From SIG672 sp045535095 (GTDB lineage: Bacteria > Bacillota > Clostridia > Oscillospirales > CAG-272): 64,000 bases of DNA. Shown here one piece after another: positions 36,122 through 45,014 of this stretch (position 1 is its first letter; every line of letters starts with the position of its first letter). Both the position numbers and the translations under genes were made by a program. The notes beneath the pieces were generated by a model, which did no database searches, was not told the DNA's origin, and saw nothing but the letters and a program-made list of their open reading frames with translations. The stretch is taken from positions 4,588 through 68,587 of the forward strand of contig JAZSKY010000071.1 of NCBI GenBank assembly GCA_045535095.1, written 5' to 3'.

Positions 36122-37153
36122 CTAACCGTTACAAGCATTACCGTTTTTAGCCCTGTAATACAAATCAAAAACAAGCATAATTAAATTGTATGCTCTAATT
36201 TTCAACAACATTAGCAGCAGCTTTTCTTTTTTTATAGTTTTAATTTTATAGCGTCTGATATGCTCGTCATTCGCTATTTTTTTTATTAGTGTTTTTATTG
36301 AGCTCTTTGCAACATCGTTGCTTCTCGAATAATAATGGTGTATTTCTCCGAGTAACGCTGTGAGATACCTGTTTTCAAGCCGAAGAATAGATTCATCTGA
36401 ACACTGTCTATCATACATGCTATCTCTTATTTTAGAGTATATTTTTTTATCTATTTCGTATATCTCTTTGTGAAACGATCTTACCAAAGATGTTTCACTA
36501 CTGTTTTTACAATAATGATAAAACGACAGATTACTCAAGTATGCGTTTTCAGCCAAACCCATCATCTCGGTGTTGAAATACGTATCTTCGCCAATGTTCA
36601 TAGAAGTATCAAACTTCACACCGTAATACTTTATGAGATTTGTTCTGTACAACTTGCACCACGGACCACACAAACAATCCAGTGGAATTTCTTTTCCCCA
36701 CATTTCTAATAATTCTTTGATTGCAAAAACACCGTTTTTCTTAATATTGGTAACTTCTACTTTTTCGATAGAATCACAATTACAATACTCGTGTATAACT
36801 CCGGAAACAAATATGTCGACTCCCGTTTCTTCAATATTGTTAATGGCATATTCGAGAAAATCGCTATCTATATAATCATCAGAATCAACAAATGTGATAT
36901 ATTCCCCTGTTGCGATCTTTAATCCTTCGTTTCGCGCCGAGGAAACTCCTCCATTGGATTTATGGACAACCTTCACGCGAGAATCCTTCTTAGCATATTC
37001 ATCACAGATGTCCGGCGATTTATCAGTAGATCCATCATCAACTAGTATGAGTTCAAAGTCGTTAAACGTCTGCGAGAGCACACTGTCAACGCATTTATTA
37101 ATATATTTTTCTCTGTTATATACAGGTATTATAACACTTACTGCTGGGTTCAT
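36122..37153 (-). CDS. Family 2 glycosyltransferase
   Basis: A 343-residue GT-A glycosyltransferase. VSVIIPVYNREKYINKCVDS, LVDDGSTDKSPDICDEYA, GGVSSARNEGL and TFVDSDDYID give the nucleotide-sugar site and DxD. AAGGAG precedes the ATG. It is one of two adjacent GT2 genes with similar N-termini. The A+T content is higher than in the flanking nucleotide-sugar genes. Confidence 0.9.
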   Translation of the reverse strand: MNPAVSVIIPVYNREKYINKCVDSVLSQTFNDFELILVDDGSTDKSPDICDEYAKKDSRVKVVHKSNGGVSSARNEGLKIATGEYITFVDSDDYIDSDFLEYAINNIEETGVDIFVSGVIHEYCNCDSIEKVEVTNIKKNGVFAIKELLEMWGKEIPLDCLCGPWCKLYRTNLIKYYGVKFDTSMNIGEDTYFNTEMMGLAENAYLSNLSFYHYCKNSSETSLVRSFHKEIYEIDKKIYSKIRDSMYDRQCSDESILRLENRYLTALLGEIHHYYSRSNDVAKSSIKTLIKKIANDEHIRRYKIKTIKKEKLLLMLLKIRAYNLIMLVFDLYYRAKNGNACNG

Positions 37154-37213
37154 GTTATTTTCTCCTTGCTCCGTACATCATAGCTTTATTATTTTCTTTG
37201 CAAATTTTAGGGT

Positions 37214-38197
37214 TCAAGTTAATTTATTAATAAATTTTGACACCCAAGCATAAAGTCTTTTCGAAAAATAATACAGCCTTATCTTAATCCTGTCTTTTAC
37301 GGTTAAAAACTTATAGCACTTACGAATACTTCTTTTGTTGAAATCAAGAAATCCATATACATCATTCATTATTTCATCGTGATTTTCCCAATTATTTTTG
37401 TAATAATCGGTTATCGTCTGAAGTGCGTGAATCACCGTATTAGCCAAACACTTTTCAGCAAGATGCGGGAAAGAGTTTTTGCTAAACTCATAATGATCCT
37501 TCATTGCCAGGTAAATGTGATAACATCTGTTCGGTTTCTTAGATAGCGTCGTGCTACTCTGGTTGACCCGATAATTATAATAAGGTTTCGTTAAAAAACC
37601 AACGTTTCTCTTCGCGTTAAGAAAAGGAACATAGGAAACCGCCAGGTCTTCGTATATTCTTCCTTCGGGAAACCTATACTCATCCAAGCACTCTCTTCTA
37701 TACAGCTTCATCCACGGTTGTCCGCCGATTTCATCTGTCATTGTTTTTTCAACGATTGCTTTTGACGAGCAAACGGTTTTGTCCGGATAGTACTGAAACT
37801 CTGTAGATATAATCTGACCGTCCCGTACTCTGTTAGCTGCACAAAAAACTATGTCCAAGTTTTTCTCGAACATAAATCCAAGCATATCTTCGTACATTGT
37901 CGGCTCTATCCAATCGTCGCTATCTACAAAAGAAATTATTTCGCCGGTCGCCATTTCAAGCGCAATGTTTCGGGCGACCGACTGCCCCGCGTTTTCTTTA
38001 TGTATTACAACAACTCTTTCGTCGTTATTCTTGTAATAATCACATATTTCTCCGCTTTTGTCGGTAGAGCCATCGTCTATCAGTATTACTTCGAGGTTCT
38101 TATAGGTTTGATTCAAAACAGACTTCAAACATTGATCGATATATTTTTCTACATTATAGACCGGGATTATTACGGTAATCGTTGGACAACTCAACAC
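37214..38197 (-). CDS. Family 2 glycosyltransferase
   Basis: A 327-residue GT-A glycosyltransferase with TVIIPVYNVEKYIDQCLKSV, LIDDGSTDKSGEICDYY, AGQSVARNIAL and SFVDSDDWIEPTM. It uses GTG 38197 behind a GGAG site. It probably adds one residue of the repeat unit on the cytoplasmic face. Its N-terminal domain resembles the next GT2 gene, but the C-terminal halves differ, so acceptors probably differ. Confidence 0.9.
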   Translation of the reverse strand: MLSCPTITVIIPVYNVEKYIDQCLKSVLNQTYKNLEVILIDDGSTDKSGEICDYYKNNDERVVVIHKENAGQSVARNIALEMATGEIISFVDSDDWIEPTMYEDMLGFMFEKNLDIVFCAANRVRDGQIISTEFQYYPDKTVCSSKAIVEKTMTDEIGGQPWMKLYRRECLDEYRFPEGRIYEDLAVSYVPFLNAKRNVGFLTKPYYNYRVNQSSTTLSKKPNRCYHIYLAMKDHYEFSKNSFPHLAEKCLANTVIHALQTITDYYKNNWENHDEIMNDVYGFLDFNKRSIRKCYKFLTVKDRIKIRLYYFSKRLYAWVSKFINKLT

Positions 38198-38227
38198 AAC
38201 CCACTCTCCACATAAAATTTCAAATCT

Positions 38228-39370
38228 TTATAACACTTTATTTTTAATATTCGCCTTACTGCACGGACCGCTTACAAACAACTCTATATTTTCAACATTA
38301 TGCAGACTCCCGGCGAGTTTAACAAAACGTCTAGCGGCATCTTCTCCATTCCACTCGTCTATTATCGTGTGATATGCCGCACGCCCGAGTCGTTTTTGCT
38401 CTTCCGAATGGTCAAGTAGATATTTTACTTTTTTATACAGATCTTCGACGTTTTCGGATTCGTAAATAATACCGTTCTCACCGTCACGAACAAGAAACGG
38501 TGTTGCACCTGCCGCGCGGCTCGATACGACCGCACAACCGCTATTCATAGCCTCGTTCAGTACCGCGCCCCAGCCCTCTTTTTTATCAGACGTGAACAAA
38601 AACACGCCCGCTTTCTCCATATAGCAACGAACTCTTTCGGGTGCCATAGACCCTAAAAGCTCAACGCAGTCTGACAGATCATATTCACTTATCATAGACG
38701 TAATGACGTTTTCAAAATCGCCGCGACCTATCATTTTGAGCTTGAAGCTGTACCCTTCTTGTTTGAGTCGTGCCACTACTTTTATAACGTCGTCAGGATG
38801 CTTCCAATCAATAAAACGACCGCACCATAAAATTTCAGTAGAGGATTTTTGATCCAACAGTGCCGTAACATCGTACGTCTTAGTTTCCGGAAAATATCCC
38901 CATTTATAAGTTTTGTTTTTAAAAAGGCCGAATTTCGCATAATCAGATGCGGTATATGCACTAGCGCAAAGCATATATATGGGACTCTTATGCGGATTCC
39001 ACTTGCGCCATCTCACAAGTCTCGGAAAGTATTTGATCGGCTCTATTCCTTCTTTCAAAGGGCGCTCTGCATATCGAAATACTATCTTTTTGTTTTTGAT
39101 TCTCTCCTTGACCCAATCGTTTGGTGCGGCGCCAATGATAACTGCATCAGCCGAATTCACGAACTCCCGGCAAGCGGTCGCGCACTCCTCAGACTTGTAT
39201 GCAAGCCTGACATAAGCAGGAACGTTGTTATTGACGTATCCAAGCTTCTTACGCTCAATTCCCATTTCGGAGGTAGCAACAAAAATATATTCATCGCATA
39301 AATTATTCATCTCATCCGAAAACGGTTTTTGATGATGATTGAAATAGTTACTGATAAATGCGACTTTCAT
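38228..39370 (-). CDS. Family 4 glycosyltransferase
   Basis: A 380-residue GT-B glycosyltransferase. The C-terminal domain has ILWCGRFIDWKHPDDVIKVV, LLGSMAPERVRCYMEKAGVF and the E-x7-E-like VLNEAMNSGCAVVSSRAAG. The N-terminus MKVAFISNYFNHHQKPFSDE fits an acceptor domain of the GT4 class. It starts 15 bases after the wzy gene. Sugar specificity unknown. Confidence 0.88.
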   Translation of the reverse strand: MKVAFISNYFNHHQKPFSDEMNNLCDEYIFVATSEMGIERKKLGYVNNNVPAYVRLAYKSEECATACREFVNSADAVIIGAAPNDWVKERIKNKKIVFRYAERPLKEGIEPIKYFPRLVRWRKWNPHKSPIYMLCASAYTASDYAKFGLFKNKTYKWGYFPETKTYDVTALLDQKSSTEILWCGRFIDWKHPDDVIKVVARLKQEGYSFKLKMIGRGDFENVITSMISEYDLSDCVELLGSMAPERVRCYMEKAGVFLFTSDKKEGWGAVLNEAMNSGCAVVSSRAAGATPFLVRDGENGIIYESENVEDLYKKVKYLLDHSEEQKRLGRAAYHTIIDEWNGEDAARRFVKLAGSLHNVENIELFVSGPCSKANIKNKVL

Positions 39371-39384
39371 ATTATCGGTCTCGC

Positions 39385-40557
39385 CTACCTTTCTATAACT
39401 CTATATCCTTCCATTGCGCCAACAAACATTAAAACAATCAAGAAAAAGTATGGATTTGCCACTATTACAGGCTCGACCGCACAGTTAAGCATTACTGCTA
39501 TAAACAAGCACTGCATCACACAGTATGTAGTGTTTTCTCCACGCTCGTTCGAAATGCGTCTGAACACAAAAAATCTTTTTATATAATAAATAGTCAAGCC
39601 GACGATCAGAACGAAAGGTATTATTCCAACCTCTCCGTAAACGTCTATCCACAAATTATGTCTGAAGCTGTTTTTAGGACTTCCGAAAGGATGCTCTAAC
39701 CACACCCCGTCCTTAAACATACTCGACCAAGCCGAAAGTCTTCCTGCCGGATCATCGTATCGTTGTACGATCTTCAGCGAAAGAAACCAGTCTGTAATTC
39801 CGCCCCAGTTGAAAGAAAACGCCATAATTATAAGCAGTAAAAAGAGGGTCCCAACTAACAAAGACAAAACTTTGATTGTCGGCGATACGCGCGTAGAAGC
39901 TGCGGCGGAGACAGCCTTAAACAGAACAACAAGGGCGACTATTACCAAAAGCGTTCTGTTTGCCAGAAACAACGAAAACGAAAGCGTAGAAATCAAAATA
40001 GCAGCTGCAAGCACCTTGTATCTAGCCCGTGCCTTAGAAAACAGCGTTCCTATGCTGATACCCGTTGCAAAAGTATAGAACATTCCCGTTACTGTTGCCG
40101 ATACGATTTCATTTCTCCAGATATCCACCGCTACTCTCTGATAACTGTATGTATTATACAGGTTTGAATTCAAATACGCAAAAATATTCAGAGTTCCGTG
40201 CAAAAGCATGCCCGCTGACAATACAAGAACTATTGTAAGCAGTGGGTTTCGTGCGTTTGATGTTTCAACGTAAATCTTTCCAACGAAATATGCCGCCCAC
40301 GGGCCTATCAAATACTTGACCATGTTTTCTATGTTATATCCGTGCCAGTAGGTGTGGATCAAAAAATACGACACAGAAAACAGCATCAAAAATAAAACAG
40401 GAAGCGATATCTTTATTTTATTGAAATTTAAAAATAATACTATCACCGACATAAAAGCGAAAATATATCCGCCCTTATTAAACAGTGAAATTGAAAAACA
40501 AAACAGTGCAGCAATAAGCAATATCTCGCCAACTGTTAATTTGTGCCTTACCTTCAT
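39385..40557 (-). CDS. Wzy-type polymerase / O-antigen ligase-like membrane protein
   Basis: A 390-residue polytopic protein with about ten to twelve hydrophobic segments and a larger external loop (WGGITDWFLSLKIVQRYDD, FGSPKNSFRHNLWIDVYGEV) of the Wzy_C/O-antigen ligase type. It would join lipid-linked repeat units outside the membrane. Its presence together with an initiating transferase and Wzc indicates a Wzx/Wzy-dependent pathway. No flippase gene is recognisable nearby. Confidence 0.85.
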   Translation of the reverse strand: MKVRHKLTVGEILLIAALFCFSISLFNKGGYIFAFMSVIVLFLNFNKIKISLPVLFLMLFSVSYFLIHTYWHGYNIENMVKYLIGPWAAYFVGKIYVETSNARNPLLTIVLVLSAGMLLHGTLNIFAYLNSNLYNTYSYQRVAVDIWRNEIVSATVTGMFYTFATGISIGTLFSKARARYKVLAAAILISTLSFSLFLANRTLLVIVALVVLFKAVSAAASTRVSPTIKVLSLLVGTLFLLLIIMAFSFNWGGITDWFLSLKIVQRYDDPAGRLSAWSSMFKDGVWLEHPFGSPKNSFRHNLWIDVYGEVGIIPFVLIVGLTIYYIKRFFVFRRISNERGENTTYCVMQCLFIAVMLNCAVEPVIVANPYFFLIVLMFVGAMEGYRVIER

Positions 40558-40560
40558 TTG

Positions 40561-41766
40561 CTATTCCTTTGCTAATATTCTGCGATATATATCTATATAT
40601 CGATCAATCATAGTTTCCTTTGAATGCTCGCGACGCGCGTTATTCACAACGTCAGATTTCGGCTTTTCTTTCAATATTTCGTCCAGCTTATCCTTCATTA
40701 AATCAACACGCGCAAAATCAACAACGTCCCCCATGCCGCTCGGTATCGTTTCCTTAACCCCTCCGATGTCAAAACCAACAACAGGAGTTCCGCAAGAGGT
40801 TGCCTCCAGACACACCGTAGGATAGTTATCGTTTCTGCTACACATTATTAAAGCATCTGATGCCGAATAAATTTCCGCAAGCATATTCTGATCATTGATT
40901 TTGCCCAGGGAAACGATATTCTTTTTATCCGTTTTGAAATCTTCTCCGACGAAAACAAACTTGTATGGCTTTTCCTCGCAAGCTTGTGCAAGCGCCAGCG
41001 CAAAATCGAATCCTTTTAACTCGGAGAAATACGGTGCAACAAATAGAACCACCTTATCATCGCCTACATCCAGATCCGAGAAAATACGCTCTCTTGCTTC
41101 CTCCCTCGGGTAAAAAATACTTTCATTATCTATTCCGTTATGAAGCGTGATTATATTTTTATCTTTAAGAGCGCCGCTTTTCTGCGCTCTTGCGCGGATC
41201 CAATCCGAGCAACCGACGATCGTAAGATTCTCCCAGCCTTCATATTGACGGTGCATTTTTTTCCAAGAAGACGAAGTGCGGTCAAACAGTAGCGATTTTG
41301 TTTCTTGCCTTAGTTTGGGACAATCGGTGCAGCCGCTAATCCACTGATCGCAATCATCTGCATATCCGCAATTACCCGTGTACATGAACTCGGCGTGGAG
41401 AGTAATCACGGTAGGAATGTTTGATTTTTTCAAAAAAGCGAGAAGTCTGTAAATGTTACAAAAATAACCGTTTATGCATTGCAAATGAACTATATCCGGA
41501 CGCTCTTTACGAATTTTTCGAATCAGCAATGACGTGGATATATGACAAGCGCCATACATAAGTCCTGTAATTCTGGAGATCAAGTTATTAGCCTTGCCAA
41601 GCAAATCACCGCAAATTCTCACAGTGCCGTCTGCATTCACTTTTTTTCCTCGCCCGTATATAACGACAGACTCAAAACCACGACGCAGCAGTCCTTCGTG
41701 AATATCTCTTGTGATTTTACCTGTACTTCCCTTTGCATAAACACAGTTTATTTGCAATATTTTCAT
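40561..41766 (-). CDS. Family 4 glycosyltransferase
   Basis: A 401-residue GT-B glycosyltransferase beginning MKILQINCVYAKGSTGKI. It has RPDIVHLQCINGYFCNIYRL in the N-domain, a cysteine-rich insert of CG, CD and CTDCP type as in WcaC/WfgS-like enzymes, and ALIMCSRNDNYPTVCLEATS in the C-domain. I choose ATG 41766; the longer frame to 41880 reaches into the promoter. It is the first gene of the main polysaccharide transcript, with a leader of about 80 bases. Confidence 0.88.
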   Translation of the reverse strand: MKILQINCVYAKGSTGKITRDIHEGLLRRGFESVVIYGRGKKVNADGTVRICGDLLGKANNLISRITGLMYGACHISTSLLIRKIRKERPDIVHLQCINGYFCNIYRLLAFLKKSNIPTVITLHAEFMYTGNCGYADDCDQWISGCTDCPKLRQETKSLLFDRTSSSWKKMHRQYEGWENLTIVGCSDWIRARAQKSGALKDKNIITLHNGIDNESIFYPREEARERIFSDLDVGDDKVVLFVAPYFSELKGFDFALALAQACEEKPYKFVFVGEDFKTDKKNIVSLGKINDQNMLAEIYSASDALIMCSRNDNYPTVCLEATSCGTPVVGFDIGGVKETIPSGMGDVVDFARVDLMKDKLDEILKEKPKSDVVNNARREHSKETMIDRYIDIYRRILAKE

Positions 41767-41851
41767 ATCAAAAATCGCGTAGAGACAAACAAATCCAACG
41801 CTTCTCTCACAAAATATTTTGCGCAACGCTAAAAACGCGCGTACATAGTTC

Positions 41852-41880
41852 ATTATACCATCAAAGCACACCAAAGTCAA
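41852..41880 (-). promoter_or_regulatory. Promoter of the main polysaccharide operon
   Basis: TTGACT (41875-41880) and TATAAT (41852-41857) with a 17-base spacer on the minus strand. It drives the genes from 41766 down to 29254. It overlaps the random 3' extension of the upstream pseudogene, which suggests that gene lost its end when this boundary formed. Confidence 0.9.
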
Positions 41881-43018
41881 TGATTTTTGTTATATTTTTT
41901 CGTAAAAAAATACATTTTGATACAAAAATGTGCCATATATACGGATAAAATACGTACAGCTTGGAAATACACATGGTAGCATCTCTGTTAGCGGTTGCAC
42001 CTACGGTGTAGTCAAGATAAAGAACGTAGTACAAAATGCCTTCGCCGTAGTAGGTGTTAGCATTTCCGGGGACCGTTGCTCCGAACACAATACCGTACTT
42101 ATAGCTTTCACTGTCGTTTACAGCGATATTCTGGTAATCGTAGAAGGTGAAACGGAATGCGGTTTCACTTGCATCTGCAAGATCTTTTCTTATTGCAAGA
42201 GAATTTTCGGTCTGCGAGGTGAAGCCATGGCGCTTCAGACCACTGACACCGGCACTCTTTGCAGCCCACGATCCGCTGTTGATAACGTAATCGGTATCAG
42301 CATCGGTGGTCATACCAACAAACTGGAAGGGCATATTGGTACCAACCGTTGAATCTTTATTATCATCAAGATTCGTGTCCGTGGAAAAGTTGTCGATCAT
42401 AATTCCGTATTCGGAACCGGTGATAGTATTACCTTTGCTGTTATAGAAGCACATGTCCTCTACCATCAGCTTGATGTAACCGTCCTTAGTGAAGTAAACG
42501 GCTATCGTGCCGGTCTCCATGTTCTGAACCTCAAGAGTCTCGATAACCGATACGAGGTCGGTTTCTGAAACCTTGGACTCCACACCGTCAACGACCTTAT
42601 CAAGTCTGAGCTTGGGGTAAGAGTTGTTATCCAGCATTACGTAATAGTAGTAATAGGTACCGCTGGAAAGGTTGTCGATGTCGTTTACACCGAAGATGAT
42701 ACCCTTGTTTCTGCAAGACTGCATAAAAGAGCCTATCGGCATTTCAAGCGCAATTTCACCTTCGCCAACGGTACCGCTCTTCTGTACGACAGCCTTACCG
42801 GTCTTTGCCCCCCTTGTTGCCCTGTGCAAAGGTGATGGTGTATATGCCATCTTCTTTGGTGAGCTTAGGAGATTTTGTTCCACTAACAAGCGTGTAACCG
42901 TCTTCTTCAGGCGTGGTCTCGGTTTCAGACGCCGGAGTAGTGGAAGCGACAATGCTGAGCGGTATCATCGAAAGAACGAATGACAACACAAGCAGCATTG
43001 AAATAAGTCTCTTTTCAT
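41861..43018 (-). pseudogene. Secreted repeat-containing surface protein, frameshifted and truncated
   Basis: Start ATG 43018 has a GAGGAGG site, but reads out of frame after three codons: removing two bases (GA) at the AGAGA restores MKRLISMLLVLSFVLSMIP, a good signal peptide. A second break lies in a run of six G (minus strand, about 42809-42814): five G would join ITFAQGNKG to AKTGKAVVQ. The body has two related beta-rich units with GI(I/V)FG and a YYYYVMLD or YYVLYLD strand, of lectin-like look but no family I can name. The second unit ends abruptly after ISKLY (about 41955). The last 30 codons are junk leading into the EPS promoter. It has its own promoter at 43118-43146. Confidence 0.82.
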
Positions 43019-43117
43019 AATAATTTCCTCCTCTTTAGAATTTACAGTCGGCAAGTTGAGTGGATTTTATGATTTTTGCCGTCCGTAGTTATGAATTGAG
43101 ATTCTTATACATCGTCA

Positions 43118-43146
43118 ATTATATCATATTTTGGGCTAAAAGTCAA
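43118..43146 (-). promoter_or_regulatory. Promoter of the frameshifted surface protein gene
   Basis: TTGACT (43141-43146) and TATAAT (43118-43123) with a 17-base spacer on the minus strand. The leader is about 95 bases and ends in a strong GAGGAGG ribosome site, so the dead gene is probably still transcribed. Confidence 0.88.
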
Positions 43147-43431
43147 CGAAAAGGGCGTGTTTTTCGGCTTGGTTTTGATTTTTTGGCATTATGAATATAT
43201 CGGGCGCAACTTTCTTGTATATATTACACAAAGCATTTGGAGAATTTTGTAAACGGGAAAGAGGAGCGTTCTGTTTTTATGCTTTTTGGGAAGAAAAGTG
43301 CTACATTTTCATTATATTCACGTGAGAAATTACCTTTTTTCACCTAATCAGAGTACGGCGTCGGTGTGCTTGTCCTTTTTCTTCTCGCTCGCTGCTCGGC
43401 GGGCGTGGATAAGAATGAGATACTTTTTCAG
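43147..43431. other. Intergenic stretch with no recognisable feature
   Basis: About 285 bases between the pseudogene promoter and the pilus operon terminator. I see no gene, tRNA, convincing hairpin or repeat. A 22-codon frame starting at 43279 on the plus strand has no properly spaced ribosome site and is not called. Confidence 0.6.
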
Positions 43432-43470
43432 ACAAAACAACCCCCGATGCAGAGATCTTCCGCATCGGGG
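43432..43470 (-). terminator. Terminator of the pilus operon
   Basis: CCCCGATGC (43442-43450) and GCATCGGGG (43462-43470) form a 9-bp stem, followed on the minus strand by GTTGTTTTG. It begins seven bases after the stop of the last gene of the sortase operon. Confidence 0.85.
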
Positions 43471-43476
43471 TTTGGC

Positions 43477-44061
43477 TCAATATGCCGTATCGCAAAAAAC
43501 GATCAGATATTCAAACGAATAGACGTTTTTTATGAACAGTGTAAGGGGCGCTTCCTCGCGCGAGAGGGCGTCCTTATTTGCGTGTCTTGCGCTACGGATA
43601 GCGCTTATTTCAAGGGTGTATCTATTGCCCTCCGTATCGGTATAGATAACAGTATCGCCAAGCGAAAGAGAGCGGTAAAAGTCGAACTGACCCTTCTCTG
43701 CGGTCGCGCCGATCTTCAGAGAGCCGTCGTAAATGCTTCCGTCAAAGAGGCAGGGGTATCTTGATACCCTTCCCCACGATGCACCGACGGGGAGCGCAGC
43801 TCCGTACTGAGGCATCTCAATAATGCCGACGAAATCGGTTCCGTCCACCGACAGAGCGGACATCGTGTTATCCCGTCTTTCCTCGATGGGCGCTTCCTTC
43901 GGCTCGGGGATAAGTTCGAGCAGAGCGCTCGCGTAGCTCTCTGCTTTTTCAGCGTTTCGCGCGATACCGATCCTCCACGCGGCAAAGGAGATCGCCGCGC
44001 AAACGATCAGGCACGCTCCGACTGCAACGCAAAGGGTACGGACAGATTTTACAGATTTCAT
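43477..44061 (-). CDS. Sortase-fold protein lacking the catalytic triad
   Basis: A 194-residue protein with an N-terminal membrane anchor (about 9-30) and a class B-like sortase domain (about 75-190). It keeps the scaffold (VGIIEMPQYGAALPV, LSLGDTVIYTDTEGNRYTLE, LTLF) but the catalytic residues are gone: the usual GHN is GAT (A119), the TLxTC cysteine is K178, and the catalytic arginine position is Y185. A cysteine at 190 is in the last strand, not the active site. No frameshift explains this. It overlaps the PPDTG gene by four bases (ATGA). It may bind sorting signals or act as a scaffold or regulator, but should not transpeptidate. Confidence 0.82.
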   Translation of the reverse strand: MKSVKSVRTLCVAVGACLIVCAAISFAAWRIGIARNAEKAESYASALLELIPEPKEAPIEERRDNTMSALSVDGTDFVGIIEMPQYGAALPVGASWGRVSRYPCLFDGSIYDGSLKIGATAEKGQFDFYRSLSLGDTVIYTDTEGNRYTLEISAIRSARHANKDALSREEAPLTLFIKNVYSFEYLIVFCDTAY

Positions 44062-45014
44062 ACGCTCTTCCTCTTTCCGAGGAGTCCGACTGCAACGAGT
44101 ACGCTACCCGAGGCTATCATCAGAAGAAGATACGCAAGCGTATTTGACGTATCGCCCGTATCGGGAGGCGTATCGGGATAACCCGGGCTATCGGGGTCGT
44201 AGGTATTGGTCAGAACGAAGGCTCCGTCCCTCTTTTCGATGCTTGCGGTATAGCCGCTCGGGACGTTTCGCTCGGCGACAGTCCAGCTCGAGCCGTCGTT
44301 TTCGGCGCTCCAGCTGTACGTCCAGTTATTTGATGCCGAAAGAGTTGCCTTTTTATAGCTTTTTCCGTCGCGGAAGATCTCAATTTCAACGCTCTTCGGG
44401 CGGTCACGACCCTCGTCACCCTTCCAAAGCTTTACTACCTTGATCTCGATCTTCTCGTCCGAATCTACGGGAGGAAGAAGCTCGGTTTTGGCGTAAATGG
44501 GGACGTTATACTGCCACTTTCCGTCCACTCCCGCGTCAGGAAGAGAGATGAGTACGGGGGCGCAGCCATAGCTTTCAGAGTCTATTACCGTCTGTCCGAC
44601 TGTGGCAAAATAAAGTCCGCAATCGAGCGAGGAGAACGTGACCTCTCCCCTATCGTTTGTGATCTGCTCGCTATCACACTCTACCCCGTTTGCAACGATA
44701 TACGATTCGAGCGTCGAGGAGACTACCCGCCATTCACTCGACGAGCGGATCCCGTTTAAAATGAGTCCCGTACCGCTGAATTTTCCGCTGAGAGTATAGC
44801 GCACGTCGGGCGAAACGTCGGCGATCTTATAGAGCTTTACTTCAATATTTGCAAAGTCGATCACACCGTACTCATAGGTAATATTAAGCTCGCATTTTTG
44901 ATTTGTATCTATAAGCTGAACGGCATCTCCCGTCGGAGCGGAAATCACGCAAAAAGGCACGAGAATTGCGCAAAAACAGATTAAAGTTGCAATTATCACT
45001 ATTCTTTTTCGCAT
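44058..45014 (-). CDS. Cna_B-containing surface protein with PPDTG sorting signal
   Basis: A 318-residue secreted protein. A signal peptide (about 1-26) is followed by a prealbumin-like N-domain and a Cna_B-type domain (about 188-270: VVKLWKGDEGRDRPKSVEIE to GAFVLTNTY). A proline-rich stalk, the motif PPDTG at 283-287, a TM helix and a GKRKSV tail complete the cell wall sorting signal. PPDTG differs from the LPxTG of the two pilins in the operon and matches the (S/P)PxTG class. Its start overlaps the sortase gene end by 16 bases. Likely a minor pilin or anchor protein. Confidence 0.85.
   Translation of the reverse strand: MRKRIVIIATLICFCAILVPFCVISAPTGDAVQLIDTNQKCELNITYEYGVIDFANIEVKLYKIADVSPDVRYTLSGKFSGTGLILNGIRSSSEWRVVSSTLESYIVANGVECDSEQITNDRGEVTFSSLDCGLYFATVGQTVIDSESYGCAPVLISLPDAGVDGKWQYNVPIYAKTELLPPVDSDEKIEIKVVKLWKGDEGRDRPKSVEIEIFRDGKSYKKATLSASNNWTYSWSAENDGSSWTVAERNVPSGYTASIEKRDGAFVLTNTYDPDSPGYPDTPPDTGDTSNTLAYLLLMIASGSVLVAVGLLGKRKSV

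Noticed and set aside
43279..43347. 22-codon plus-strand frame upstream of the pilus terminator
   Set aside because: The purine-rich GAGGAG is about 14 bases from the ATG and there is no promoter of quality; likely chance.
43477..44061. Frameshift as the cause of the missing sortase cysteine
   Set aside because: The C-terminal strand (YLIVFC) still aligns past the active-site position in the same frame, so Cys and Arg were substituted, not shifted out.
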